From Ichthyophis bannanicus (taxonomy: Eukaryota; Chordata; Amphibia; Gymnophiona; Ichthyophiidae): a stretch of 64,000 nt of DNA. How positions within the stretch are numbered: the first letter of the stretch is position 1; every line of letters starts with the position of its first letter. The position numbers and the translations under genes were made by a program. Under the pieces are notes generated by a model, which saw only the letters and a program-made list of their open reading frames with translations, was not told the origin of the DNA and searched no databases. The stretch covers positions 397,563,440 to 397,627,439 of the forward strand of contig CM066039.1 in NCBI GenBank assembly GCA_033557465.1, written 5' to 3'. This document shows, one piece after another, positions 9,578 through 19,002 of the stretch.

Positions 9578-11884
9578 TCAAAGCCAGTCCTGACTCTGAA
9601 GGTATGGCAGCAGAGTACCAAGAGAAATCATCTTGAATTTCTCTTTGAATAGAAACTGGTTCAATTCTCTGAGATCTAATATGGGTCTGTAGCCCCCTGT
9701 TTTCTTTGGAATAAGAAAATAAGGGGAGTAGAACCCTGAGCCCTGTTGAAGAATGGGTACTTCTTCTATTGCCACTTGGGCAAGAAGGGTAGCAATCTCC
9801 TGACCCAGAAGGTTGAGAAGAGATGTTGGAGAATTGAACTGTCTCACCATGGTGTGGGGAGGAAGGTTCAAGAAATAAAGCTTGTACCCTTCCCTTACAA
9901 TGGAGAGGATCCATTGCTCTGCTGTAATTTGCTCCCATCTGGGAGCAAAGTAAGCCAACCTTCCTAGAATGGTGAGGGGCTCTGGTTCTTCCAGAGCCAG
10001 AAAGGCTAAGTTCTCTAGTTGCAAGTCAAAGGCCCTGGGGAGGCTGAGGCTGCTGAGTCGTGGGAGGCCTGGCAGCCTTTGACTTGGCCTGTTTAGGTGG
10101 TTGCTGACACTTTGCAGAAAAACGACCTGCAGATGATGCCTGCTGACCATAAGCAGGATAGTATCTTCCATTTTAGAAAAAGTTGTCTTTTTGAACAACC
10201 GTTTCTTAACAGGAGCAGAGGTAGACTTTGAAAGTCGATCCAAAGCAGAGTTCTCAGCATCCATCTGAGTGGCCTTTGCTTTCCAATCCCTGCCAAAAAG
10301 GTTTTCACCTGTACAAGGAAGATTTCCCAGTTCATCTTGGACCCAAAGTTCCAAATCAGAGGCTTGTAACCAAGCAATTCTGCGTGTACCTATGGCAATA
10401 GCCGAGGCTCTGCTTACACACTCAAAAGAGTCAAAGGCTGCACGGTTGGAAAATTTGGAAACATCTTGGGCATGTTTAAGCCAAGTGAGAAATTCCTGCC
10501 TTTTATCTTCTGAAATAAAAGGGGCTAAAGTCTGCAGATGATCTGTGACTTCTTTTAGAAACATCCCCATATAGAGACTATAGGAGTTGATTCTGGCAGC
10601 AAGCATATTAGCTTGGAAAACCCTTCGGCCAAAAGCATCAAAGGTCCTGCATTCACGTCCTGGAGGATTAGATGAGTGTCTCTTTGCACTCTTTATTTTC
10701 CTCATGGCAGACTCTACCACAATAGAGTGGTGAGGAAGCTGAGACTTATGAAAGCCAGGACAAGGAGGGACACGGTACATAGTGTCTAATCTACGAGAAT
10801 GAGGAGAGGTGGTAAGAGGAGTCTCCCACATGCTCAACATGAGATCATAGATAATCTCATGAATAGGCAAAGTAGCTGCTTCTTTAGGAGCCTTAGGATA
10901 CTGCAAAATATCTAGTTGCTTGGCTCTAGGCTCTGACTCAGGGGCCACTGTAATGGAGAGGCCCCTAGCCACTTCCCTAATGAAGTCCTGAAAAGACAGG
11001 TCTTCTGGAGGAGACATTCTTCGTTTTGGAGAATCAGACTCCTGAGGAAGAAGTACCGGTGCATCGACAGAAACCTCCGACTCAGAGTCTTCGGAGGAAT
11101 CGAAGTATCGCCTGTCTGGATGCTCCTGTAAAGCCCGATACATGTACCGAGTGGGATCGACATTGGGAGTAAGCGGTACCGGTTCGGTACCGATTGGCAT
11201 CATAGGACAGGGTACCGTTGCAGTCGACACCGAAGCCGATGTCGATGCAATCGGTACTGGCACCGGGAATGATGCCGGTGCCGGAGTCGGTACCGGCAAC
11301 GGAGACTGTTGCGGTACCGGAGGCGTCGAAGCCTGTATAAACGCCGTTAAGGTGCGCTGCATGAACAGAATCTTCTGATCCATCGACGCCACCAGAGTCT
11401 GGATGTCGGTACCAGTGGAGGCCACCGGTACCCCAGAACACGGCAACAGGTGATTGGTCGAGGCTGAGCCATCGATGTCAACCTGTGACCCCATAGACAA
11501 TGCTTTGGAAGCCGGAACTTCCCGCCGGGGTAATTTTGCCGGTGCGGAATCCTCGAGGACAAGCCCGGAGGTATCTCGATGCTTAGAGGGAGATTTGCCC
11601 TTCGAGGACCGGCTAGATTTATGTTTGATTACCTGAGATCCATGGGAGGAAGAAGAAGCCCTGGAAGACGTCGATGACACCGAGGCTGCATCAGAGGGAA
11701 ACAGGGTACTGAGCTTGGCTGCTCGGTTATGCCAACCTCTTTTAGACATCATGGTACAGGACACACAATCCGTGATGGAATGGTCAGGACCCAAACATTT
11801 TAGACACCAGTCATGGGTGTCGGTGACAGAAATAGTACCGCCACACTTCGTGCACTTTTTGAACCCGGAAGCGGGCTTCTCCAT
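9578..11884 (-). pseudogene. DIRS gag joined to RT N-terminus by frameshift, copy 1
   Basis: The 768-codon frame begins at the gag ATG (11882-11884). The N-terminus has a Cys/His cluster likely to bind zinc (KKCTKCGG, WCLKCLGPDH, CVSC). A Ser/Pro-rich low-complexity part and a helical region (VFQANMLAARINSYSLYMGM) follow. Near 10176 the run AGAAAAAG is preceded by one T fewer than in copy 2. This 1-nt difference fuses gag with the RT frame (LIPKKTGGYRPILDLRELN). The frame stops at TGA 9578-9580, just before the DLKDAYTHV motif. In copy 2 gag and RT are in different, overlapping frames, so the fusion is a lesion. Confidence 0.85.
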
Positions 11885-12100
11885 GAGGAGAAAATATGTT
11901 CAGGCCTAAGGCCCAAACCGAAAATGCACAGTTGAAGAAAGAAAAGGGTTTTTTTGTTTGTTTGTTTTAAGAAAGAAAAGACCGGCAGAACCGGTCTGAC
12001 GTCGAAGAAGGCAGACGCGACACAGAAAAATAAAGAAAAAAATAAAGAATTCTTCTGCGGTGACAGGAACACGACCTGCTGTCTCCGCGGAAAAGAAGAA

Positions 12101-12261
12101 CTGGAGAGAGGCGGTTGGGAAAGGCGGGAAGGCAGCGCGCAGGCGCTGTGGGATGCTCCCAAAAGCTTTCTTACTGGACGCTGGGGAGCGTTCCCGCGCA
12201 GGCTCCGTAGGTACTGACGATACCCATATGTGAAGACTCATTCCTGCTTGTTCCTGGAGAT
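12101..12261. repeat. DIRS copy 1 inverted terminal repeat (5' side)
   Basis: Reverse-complementary to 6499-6684, ending GCTTGTTCCTGGAGAT. A 215-nt leader (11885-12100) separates it from the gag start. It is on the upstream side for transcription of the minus-strand genes. Confidence 0.9.
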
Positions 12262-12280
12262 AAACTGTAAACAGTGATTG

Positions 12281-12425
12281 AGATGCGCCACCTAGTGGGA
12301 ACATGAATTTATACCTAGAAGCCCCAAAGTACATCAATTGACGCATCCAAGACAATTGAGTGCGTCAATTGACATACTTTGGGGTTTCTAGGTATAAATT
12401 CATTTTCCCGCTAGGTGGTGCATCT
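12281..12425. repeat. 65-nt-arm hairpin inside the MITE
   Basis: The left arm (12281-12345) pairs with the right arm (12361-12425) with about six mismatches around a 15-nt loop. Each arm contains CCTAGAAGCCCCAAAG or its variant plus CAATTGACGCA, i.e. copies of the MITE terminal sequence. It looks like two MITE ends fused head to head. Confidence 0.85.
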
Positions 12426-12602
12426 ATCATTCATTTTCGATGCACATATTTGAACATCTTGACCTTGCTAACAAAGTCATTGAACATAAATGACATGGTT
12501 CTAGCAGTGGCACTGGTATTCAACTGCGAAGATGCATTTGTGTCAATTGACGCACTTTGAGGCTTCTAGTGTTAAAGATCTAAACACAAGCTTAAAACTA
12601 AG

Positions 12603-13523
12603 ATGCAGACAGCAGTCCAGCAGCAAGATGGGGGCTTTCCAGTCTTTTGCATTGAGTGTCACATGTATGATTATCTCCCAGTTGGTGAGAGGTCTTACGT
12701 GTGCACTAGGTGTAAGGAGCTCTTTGCCCTCAGGGAACGAGTCCGTTCTCTAGAGGCTAGAGTAGCAGACTTGGAAGACATAAGAAAGACAGAGAGCTAC
12801 ATAGACAAGACCTAGAGTGATATAGTCCTGAAGTCCCACCTCCAGTGTGGCAGCATCCCTGTTGCCATGGAGGAGAGAGGTCACGTGACAGGAGAGCATC
12901 ACCCTGGTGTGGCAGGAAGTGATCCTGTAACTAGGACCTGTCCTCCAGGTGATGTAAAACCCTCTCGCACCGAGGAAGTTTCTCCCGGGCCAATTGCCCA
13001 TGAGGGAAGGGTTAGGACAGCCGTTATAGTTGGTGATTCAATCATTAGGCATGTAGATAGCTGGGTGGCTGGTGGACGTGAGGATCGCCTGGTAACATGC
13101 CTGACTGGTACGAAGGTAGCGGACCTCACACGCCACCTAGATAAGGTCTTAGATAGTGCTGGGGAGGAGTCTGCTGTCTTGGTACATGTCGGCAGCAATG
13201 ACATAGGAAAAAGTGGTAGGAAGGTTCTGGAGGCTAAATTTAGGTTTTTTGGTAGGAAGTTAAAATCCAGAACTTCCAGGGTAGCGTTCTCCAAAATACT
13301 TCCCGTTCCACGCGCAAGACCCAAAAGGCAGGCAGAGCTCTGCAGTCTCAATGTGTGGATGAGACGATGGTGCAAGAATGAGGGTTTCAGATTTGTTAGG
13401 AACTGGAGAACATTCTGGGGAAAGGAGGGGCTCTTCCGAAGGGATGCGTTCACCTTAACCGGGATGGAACCAGGCTGCTGACATTAACCTTTAAAAAGGA
13501 GATAGAGCAGCTTTTAAGCTAGA
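12603..13523 (+). pseudogene. CR1-A ORF1 (Cys motif plus SGNH esterase)
   Basis: The N-terminal part has a Cys-x2-Cys pair motif (FCIECHMYDYLPVGERSYVC then TRCKEL) and a coiled-coil-prone stretch (LRERVRSLEARVADLEDI). After an in-frame TAG (12813-12815; the minus copy has TAC there) comes an SGNH/GDSL-esterase domain. Its motifs are VIVGDSIIRH (block I), VHVGSNDIG (block III), and the DxxH block changed by an indel near 13445. Without that indel the frame would run to TAG at 13521-13523. CR1 ORF1 proteins bind RNA; the esterase is a known add-on in CR1 lineages with uncertain role. Dead copy. Confidence 0.85.
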
Positions 13524-13557
13524 TAATAGGGGAAAGCCTACAGTCGCACTTGAGCGC

Positions 13558-16511
13558 ATGGTTCATGAGAATGTATCCTTGAAGGATACTACCAAAAGCA
13601 GAGAGATTCCAAAAAAGAATAAAGTAGCCCAAATGCCCTCGAGTTTGGAGCAGACAGAGCTTAAAGATCCCAAATTACCCATGCCTACCAATAGTCAAAT
13701 TAATATGAATAAAATACAGTCTCTAAAATGCTTGTATGTAAATGCTAGAAGTCTAAAAAATAAGATGGGAGAGTTAGAATATATAGCACTAAATGAGAAG
13801 TTAGATATGATTGGCATCTCGGAGACATGGTGGAAGGAGGACAATCAGTGGGACACTGTGATACCTGGATACAAACTATATTGTAATGATAATGCTGATC
13901 AAATTGGTGGAGGGGTTGCACTCTATGTTAGAGAGGGCATTGAGTCAGAAAGGATTAAAGTTTTGCAGGAAATAAAATTTGCTGTAGAATCTCTATGGAT
14001 TGAAATTCCATGTAAAAAGGGGAAAGCGATGGCAGCGGGGGTGAACTATCAGCCAGAATGAACAAATGGATAATGAAATGCTCAAAGAAATTAAGGAAGC
14101 TAACAAAAGTTACAGCACAGTAATAATAATGGGTGATTTCAATTACCCTGGTATCGACTGGGTCAGTGTCATGGCAGGACATGCTAGGGAGATAAAGTTC
14201 CTAGATGAAATAAATGACTGCTTCTTAGAGCAGCTGGTTCATGAAACAACCAGAGGGGAAGCAATATTGGACCTAGTCCTTAGTGGAACACCAGATCTGG
14301 TGCAAGAGATAAGGGTGTTGGGGCCACTTGGCTATAGTGATCATAGCATGATCATGTTTGATATAATTAGTGGAGAAGGGATGGTAAGGAAATCCACAGT
14401 ACTACCTTTTAACTTTCGAAAGGGAGACTATGATAAAATGAGAAAAATAGTTAAGAAAAAACTAAAAGGAGCAGTTGCAAAGGTCAAAGACTTATATCAA
14501 GCTGGGGTGTTGTTGAAAAATACCATCTTGGAAGCCCAGACCAGCTGTATTCCACGCTTTAAGAAAAGTGGAAGGAAGTCCAAAAAACTGCCAGCATGGT
14601 TTAAAGGTGAGGTCAGAGAGGCTGTTGTTACCAAAAAAACATCTTTCAGGAAATGGAAAAAAGAGCCAAATGATGAAACCTTGAAAAAGCACAAGCACTG
14701 GCAAGTTAAATGCAAGCCATTGATAAGGCAGACAAAAGGGAGCATTTGAGAAGAAGCTTGCTACAGAAGCAAAAACGCGTAATAAAGACTTTTTCAAGTA
14801 CATTTATAAGAAAATCTGTGAGAGAGTGAGTTGGTCCATTAGATGATAGAGGGGTTAAAGGGGCACTAAGAGGCGACAATGTGATAGCGGAGAGATTGAA
14901 TGAATTCTTTGCTTTGGTCTTTACTGAGGAAGATGTAGGAATGTTACCTATGACTGAAGTGGTATTTAAAGGTGCGGAAGAATTGAAGGAAATATCGATA
15001 CATCGGGAAGATGTACTACAACTATTAGATAAACTGAAGAGTAGCAAATCACCTGGAACAGATGGTATACATCCAAAGGTATTGAAAGAACTGAAATATG
15101 AGATTGCAGACCTGTTATTAGTAGTCTGTGAAATATCATTAAAATCATCTGTAATACCTGAAGATTGGAGTATGGCGAACTTAACACCAATTTTTAAAAA
15201 GGGTTCCAGGGGTGCTCCAGGAAACTACAGACCGGTGAGCCTGATGTCAGTACCAGGAAAAATGGTAGAAACCATCATAAAGAACAAAATTGCTGAACAT
15301 GTAGATAGTCATAACTTAATGGGAGACTGCCAACATGGCTTTAGACAAGGAAGACCTTGTCTTACTAATCTGTTATGTTTTTTTGAAGGTGTGAATAAAC
15401 AGGTGGACAAAGGTGAGTCTGTTGATATAGTGTATTTGGACTTTCAGAAAGCCTTTGATAAGGTAACTCATCAGAGACTTTTGGCAAAATTAAAGAGTCA
15501 TGGGATAGGAGGCAGTGTACTATTGTGGATCAGGAACTAGTTAAAAGATAGAAAGCAGAGGGTAGGGCTAAATGGCCAATTTTCCCAGTGGAGAAAACTG
15601 AATAGTGGAGTACCCTAAGGATCTGTGCTGGGTCCGCTGCTTTTTGACATATTCATAAATGACCTGGAAAAGGGAAAAACGAGTGAGGCTATCAAATTTG
15701 TAGATGACAAAAAACTATTTAAAGTTGTTAAAACCCAAGAGGATTGTGGAAAATTGCAAGAGGATCTTGATAAATTGGAAGACTGGGCATCAAAATGGCA
15801 GATGAAATTTAATGTGGACAAGTGCAAAGTTATGCACCTAGGGAAGAACAACCCAAACAATGGTTACACGATGCAAGGTTCCACATTAGGAACCACCACC
15901 CAGGAAAAAGATTTAGGCGTCATTGTGGATAACATGTTAAAACCCTTGGCCCAGTGTGCAGCGGCAGCCAAGAGAGCAAATAGAATGCTAGGTATCATAA
16001 GGAAAGGAATGGAAAATAAAACAAAAGATATTATAATGCCTCTATATCGTTCCATGTTGAGACCACACCTTAAATGCTGTGTGCAATTCTGGTCGCCATA
16101 TCTTAAAAGGATATAGCGTTATTAGAAAAGGTTTAGAGAAGAGCCACCAAAATGGTAAAGGGGATGGAAGGATACCCCAATGAAGAAAGACTAAAAAGGT
16201 TAGGGCTCTTTAACCTGGAAAAGAGACGGCTGAGGGGAGATATGATAGAAGTCTATAAATTAATGAACGGAGTGGAACGGGTAAAAATAGATCGATTGTT
16301 TACGTTATCAGAATATAGAAAGACTAGGGGACATGCAATGAAACTAAAGGGGAAACTGTTTAAGACTAATAAAAGAAAATATTTTTTCACTCAACGTGTA
16401 ATCAAACTCTGAAATTTGTTACCGGAGGATGTAGTAAAGGCTGTTAGTGTAGCTGGGTTTAAAAAGGTTTTGGACAAGTTCATAGAGGAAAGGTCCATAA
16501 ACCATTATTAA
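13558..16511 (+). pseudogene. CR1-A ORF2 (endonuclease plus RT)
   Basis: Endonuclease motifs: LYVNARSLKNKMGEL (13735), ISETWWKEDNQW (13819), IGGGVALYVREG (13900), MGDFNYPGIDW (14131) and SDHSMIMFD (14338). RT motifs: LTPIFKKGS (15181), NYRPVSLM (15223), QHGFRQGRPC (15331), VYLDFQKAFD (15430) and LGPLLFDIFINDLEKG (15628). The catalytic box reads FVDD (15697) where other copies have FADD; both Asp remain. The C-terminus with YRSMLRPHL and the ending ERSINHY continues to TAA at 16509-16511. Lesions include frameshifts near 14050, 14745 and 16110 and nonsense codons at about 15538 and 15616. Confidence 0.9.
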
Positions 16512-16687
16512 GAAGGGACCCAGGATATCAATGCTTGACCCAGTACAAGCATTGCAGAACCTGTGTCTTTTGGGGAGACTGCTAGGTACGTATGACCTAG
16601 ATTGGCCACTGTTGGAAACAGGATATTGGGCTTGATGGACCTTGGTCTGACCCAGTATGGCATATCTTATGTTCTTATGTTCTTATG
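16512..16687 (+). repeat. CR1-A 3'UTR and TTCTTATG terminal repeat
   Basis: Short 3'UTR with ATTGGCCACTGTTGGAAACA and GACCTTGGTCTGACCCAGTA, ending ATCTTATGTTCTTATGTTCT. The 8-bp tandem end is typical of CR1, which has no poly-A. Confidence 0.9.
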
Positions 16688-19002
16688 TAAAAGATAATAT
16701 TAAAGCTTTGGAGGCATTGTGGGTTAAACTAGAAAGAAGGAAAGAGAAATCTATTTGCATTGGTGTGATATACAGACTTCCCTCACAGGGAGAAGACGTG
16801 GGTGGAAATTTAATAGAAGACATATGCAGCATTGCTAGGAAAGGGGAGTGCTACTGATAGGTAATTTAAATATGCTGGATGTTGATTGGCACATTCCTGC
16901 TGTAGTATCATCTAGAAGCATGGAGATCCTGGATTCTTTACAGGAAGAAGTATTCAGACAACTGATAACAGAACCCACACATGAAGGGGCCATACTGGAC
17001 TTGATCTCACATCCAGATAGTGTGGCTTAGTATTAGGACTAGGGCTGATAATATGGTTCTCAAAAGAGATAGCTGAAAAGATAAAGAAAAAGAGGAAGGC
17101 CTTCATGAAAATGCAAGAGATCACATAGAGAGGAAGAGAGGCATCTATATTTGTAAACACTTAGTGAGGCTGGAAAAGTAGTCAGGAAAGCAAAGATACA
17201 AAAAGAAGAAGAAATATCAATGCAATAAAATGGGGGGGGGGATTAGACATTTTTCAAATATGTTAGTGAGAATTGGAAGGGCAAAAGTGGTATTGTCAGA
17301 CTGAAGGGTGAAGGGGAGGAATATATAGAAGCTGATGAGGATAAAGCGGAATTGCTTATCAAATATTTCTGTTCTGTGTTCACAGATGTAGGGCCAGGAG
17401 CAGGACCTCAGACAACACCCACAAACAGGAATAAAGTGAGGGGCATCTATTTTTAGAGGATTGTGTTTGTGAGGAACTAGCTAACCTAAAAGTGGACAAA
17501 GTGTTAAGATCAGATGGGATACATCCAAGAATAGTGGAGGAACGGGGACATTCTAGCAGCTCCACTGACTGATCTTTTCAATGCCTCGTTGGAGTCGGGG
17601 GTTGTGCCAGAAGACTGGAGAGAGGCTCATGTGGTCCCTTTACACAAAAGTGGAAATAAGGATTTGGTTGAAAACTACAGACCGGTTAGTTTAACCTCAA
17701 TGGTGAATAAATTATTGGAAATGGTGCTGAAAGAGAAAATAGGGAGGTTTCTGGAGTCCAAGAGATTGTAGGATCTGAGGCAGCATGGATTCACCAGATG
17801 CAGGTCATGTCAGACAAATCTGATTGATTTCTTTGACTGGGTGACCAGGGAGTTGGACAGAGAGAGAGCCCTAGATGTGGTGTAGTTAGATTTCAGTAAA
17901 GCATTTGACACTGTTGCGCAAAGGTGACATAAACAAACCAAGCACTCTTGGAATAGACTCAAATGTTACTGCTTGGGATAGAAATTGCTTGAGTGGAGGC
18001 AACAAAGGGTAAAGGTAAATGGAGTTCACTCTGAGAAGAAGGAGGTTACCAGTGGAGTGCCACAGGGATCTGTCCTTGGTCCAATTGTTTTTAACATCTT
18101 TGTTAGTGATATTACGGAAGGGCTGTCGGGAAAGGTTTGCCTCTTTGCAGATGATACCAAAATCTGCAACAGAGTAGACACCCAGGAAGGTGTAGATAAC
18201 ATGAGAAGGGATCTAGCTAAGCTTGAAGAATGGTCTAGAATTTGGCAGCTGAGATTTAATGCTAAAAAATGTAGGGTCATGCATTTGGGCTATAACAATC
18301 CAAGGGGTGACGTACTTCTGTTCACGAAACAAGAATTGGACCTAGGCGTGATTGTGCCTGACAATCTCAAAGTAGCTAAACAGATAGGAAAGGAACGTGG
18401 AAAGCTAGAAGGATGCTTGGGTGCATAGGGAGAGGAATGGCCAGCAGAAAAAAGGAGGTGATAGTGCCTCTCTATAAATCTTTGGTGCGACCTCATTTGG
18501 TGTATTGTGTGCAATTCTGGAGACCGCACCTTCAAAAGAATATAAACAGGTTGGAGTCGGTGCAGAGGGTGGCTATTAAAATGGTTAATGGTCTTCATTA
18601 TAAAGCATATGAGACTTAAGGACCTTAATATGTATAGAGGAAAGATGGGACAGAGGTGATATGATTGAGACATTTAAATACCTTCATGGCATAAATGCAC
18701 AGGAGGAGAGTCTCTTTTGTTTGAAACCAAGCTCTGCTATGAAGGGACATAGGATGAGGGTGAAAGAGGATAGACTCAGGAGTAATATGCAGAACTATTT
18801 CTTTATGGAAACAGTGGTAGATGCATGGAATAGTCTCCCAGTGGAGGTAGTAGAGATGAGGACAATATCTAAATTCAGAAAAGAATGGGACAAACATAGA
18901 GGCTCTCTAGAGGTAAAAAGGGGACTCTTGTAGTGGGTGATATGGAAGGGCAGACTAGATAGGCCATGTGGTCTTTTTCTGCCATCATGTTTCTGTGCTT
19001 CT
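16684..19002 (+). pseudogene. CR1-B endonuclease C-part and RT
   Basis: Continues the element at 4976-5662. The endonuclease gives ICIGVIYRLPSQ, LIGNLNMLDVDWH (usual GDFN changed to GNLN) and TEPTHEGAILDL. RT gives VVPLHKSGNKDLVENYRPVS (17630), a decayed DFSKAFDTV block (17890), SGVPQGSVLGPIVFNIFVSD (18050) and CLFADDTKICN (18142). The C-terminus ends with EVVEMRTISKFRKEWDKH (18840). There are many frameshifts and stops (for example 17772, 17885, 18428). The 3' end at about 19002 has TGCCATCATGTTTCTGTG. Confidence 0.88.

Larger units (their letters stand above)
6499..12261 (-). mobile_element. DIRS-like retrotransposon, copy 1
   Basis: Coding strand is minus, in order gag, RT/RNase H with a methyltransferase-like tail, tyrosine recombinase. 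Inverted terminal repeats (6499-6684, 12101-12261) and an internal complementary region (6861-6954) have the DIRS arrangement, which distinguishes it from LTR retrotransposons. The circle-junction sequence in the internal region fixes the ends as AGCAC and GGAGAT. It lies inside the MITE. The coding genes carry nonsense codons and indels. It is about 90 bp longer than copy 2 near 6735 because of an L2-tail insertion. Confidence 0.92.
6304..12575. mobile_element. piggyBac-like MITE (TTAA-flanked), split by DIRS
   Basis: The terminal inverted repeats CACTAGAAGCC (6308-6318) and GGCTTCTAGTG (12561-12571) are flanked by TTAA on both sides (6304-6307, 12572-12575). That is the footprint of piggyBac-type transposition. 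The minus-strand CR1-A copy has a single TTAA at the matching place (near 47085, read on the minus strand), which acts as an empty site. Without the DIRS the MITE is about 500 bp and noncoding. GTCAATTGACGCA-type subterminal repeats recur at 6348-6365, 12332-12376 and 12541-12554. No transposase is present. Confidence 0.8.
5663..16683 (+). mobile_element. Full-length CR1-A LINE with nested MITE and DIRS
   Basis: Removing the nested block 6304-12575 leaves about 4.75 kb in order: 5'UTR, ORF1 with SGNH esterase, ORF2 with endonuclease and RT, a short 3'UTR and a terminal TTCTTATG repeat. The 3'UTR contains TTGGTCTGACCCAGTATGGC, a hallmark of vertebrate CR1 tails. The 5' end is set by the junction with CR1-B at 5662/5663. 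Both ORFs are broken. The second full-length copy (minus strand, 30319-47911) confirms the architecture, including the 5'UTR. Confidence 0.88.
4976..19002 (+). mobile_element. CR1-B LINE, split by SINE and by CR1-A
   Basis: The pieces 4976-5328, 5550-5662 and 16684-19002 are one CR1-like LINE. Joining GCATTATATGTA (ending 5662) to AAAGATAATATT (from 16690) restores the reading frame of the endonuclease (ALYV then KDNIKALE). The 3' end carries GCCATCATGTTTCTGTG, the ATGTTTCT-type terminal repeat. The first interruption is a tRNA-SINE (5329-5549); the second is a whole CR1-A element with its own nested insertions (5663-16683). TATGTA occurs at both sides (5657-5662, 16684-16689), compatible with a target duplication or with overlap with the CR1 terminal repeat. 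Confidence 0.85.

Noticed and set aside
12867..13453. Host GDSL esterase gene
   Set aside because: The SGNH domain is part of CR1 ORF1: it is followed by CR1 ORF2 and occurs in the same order in the second CR1 copy.
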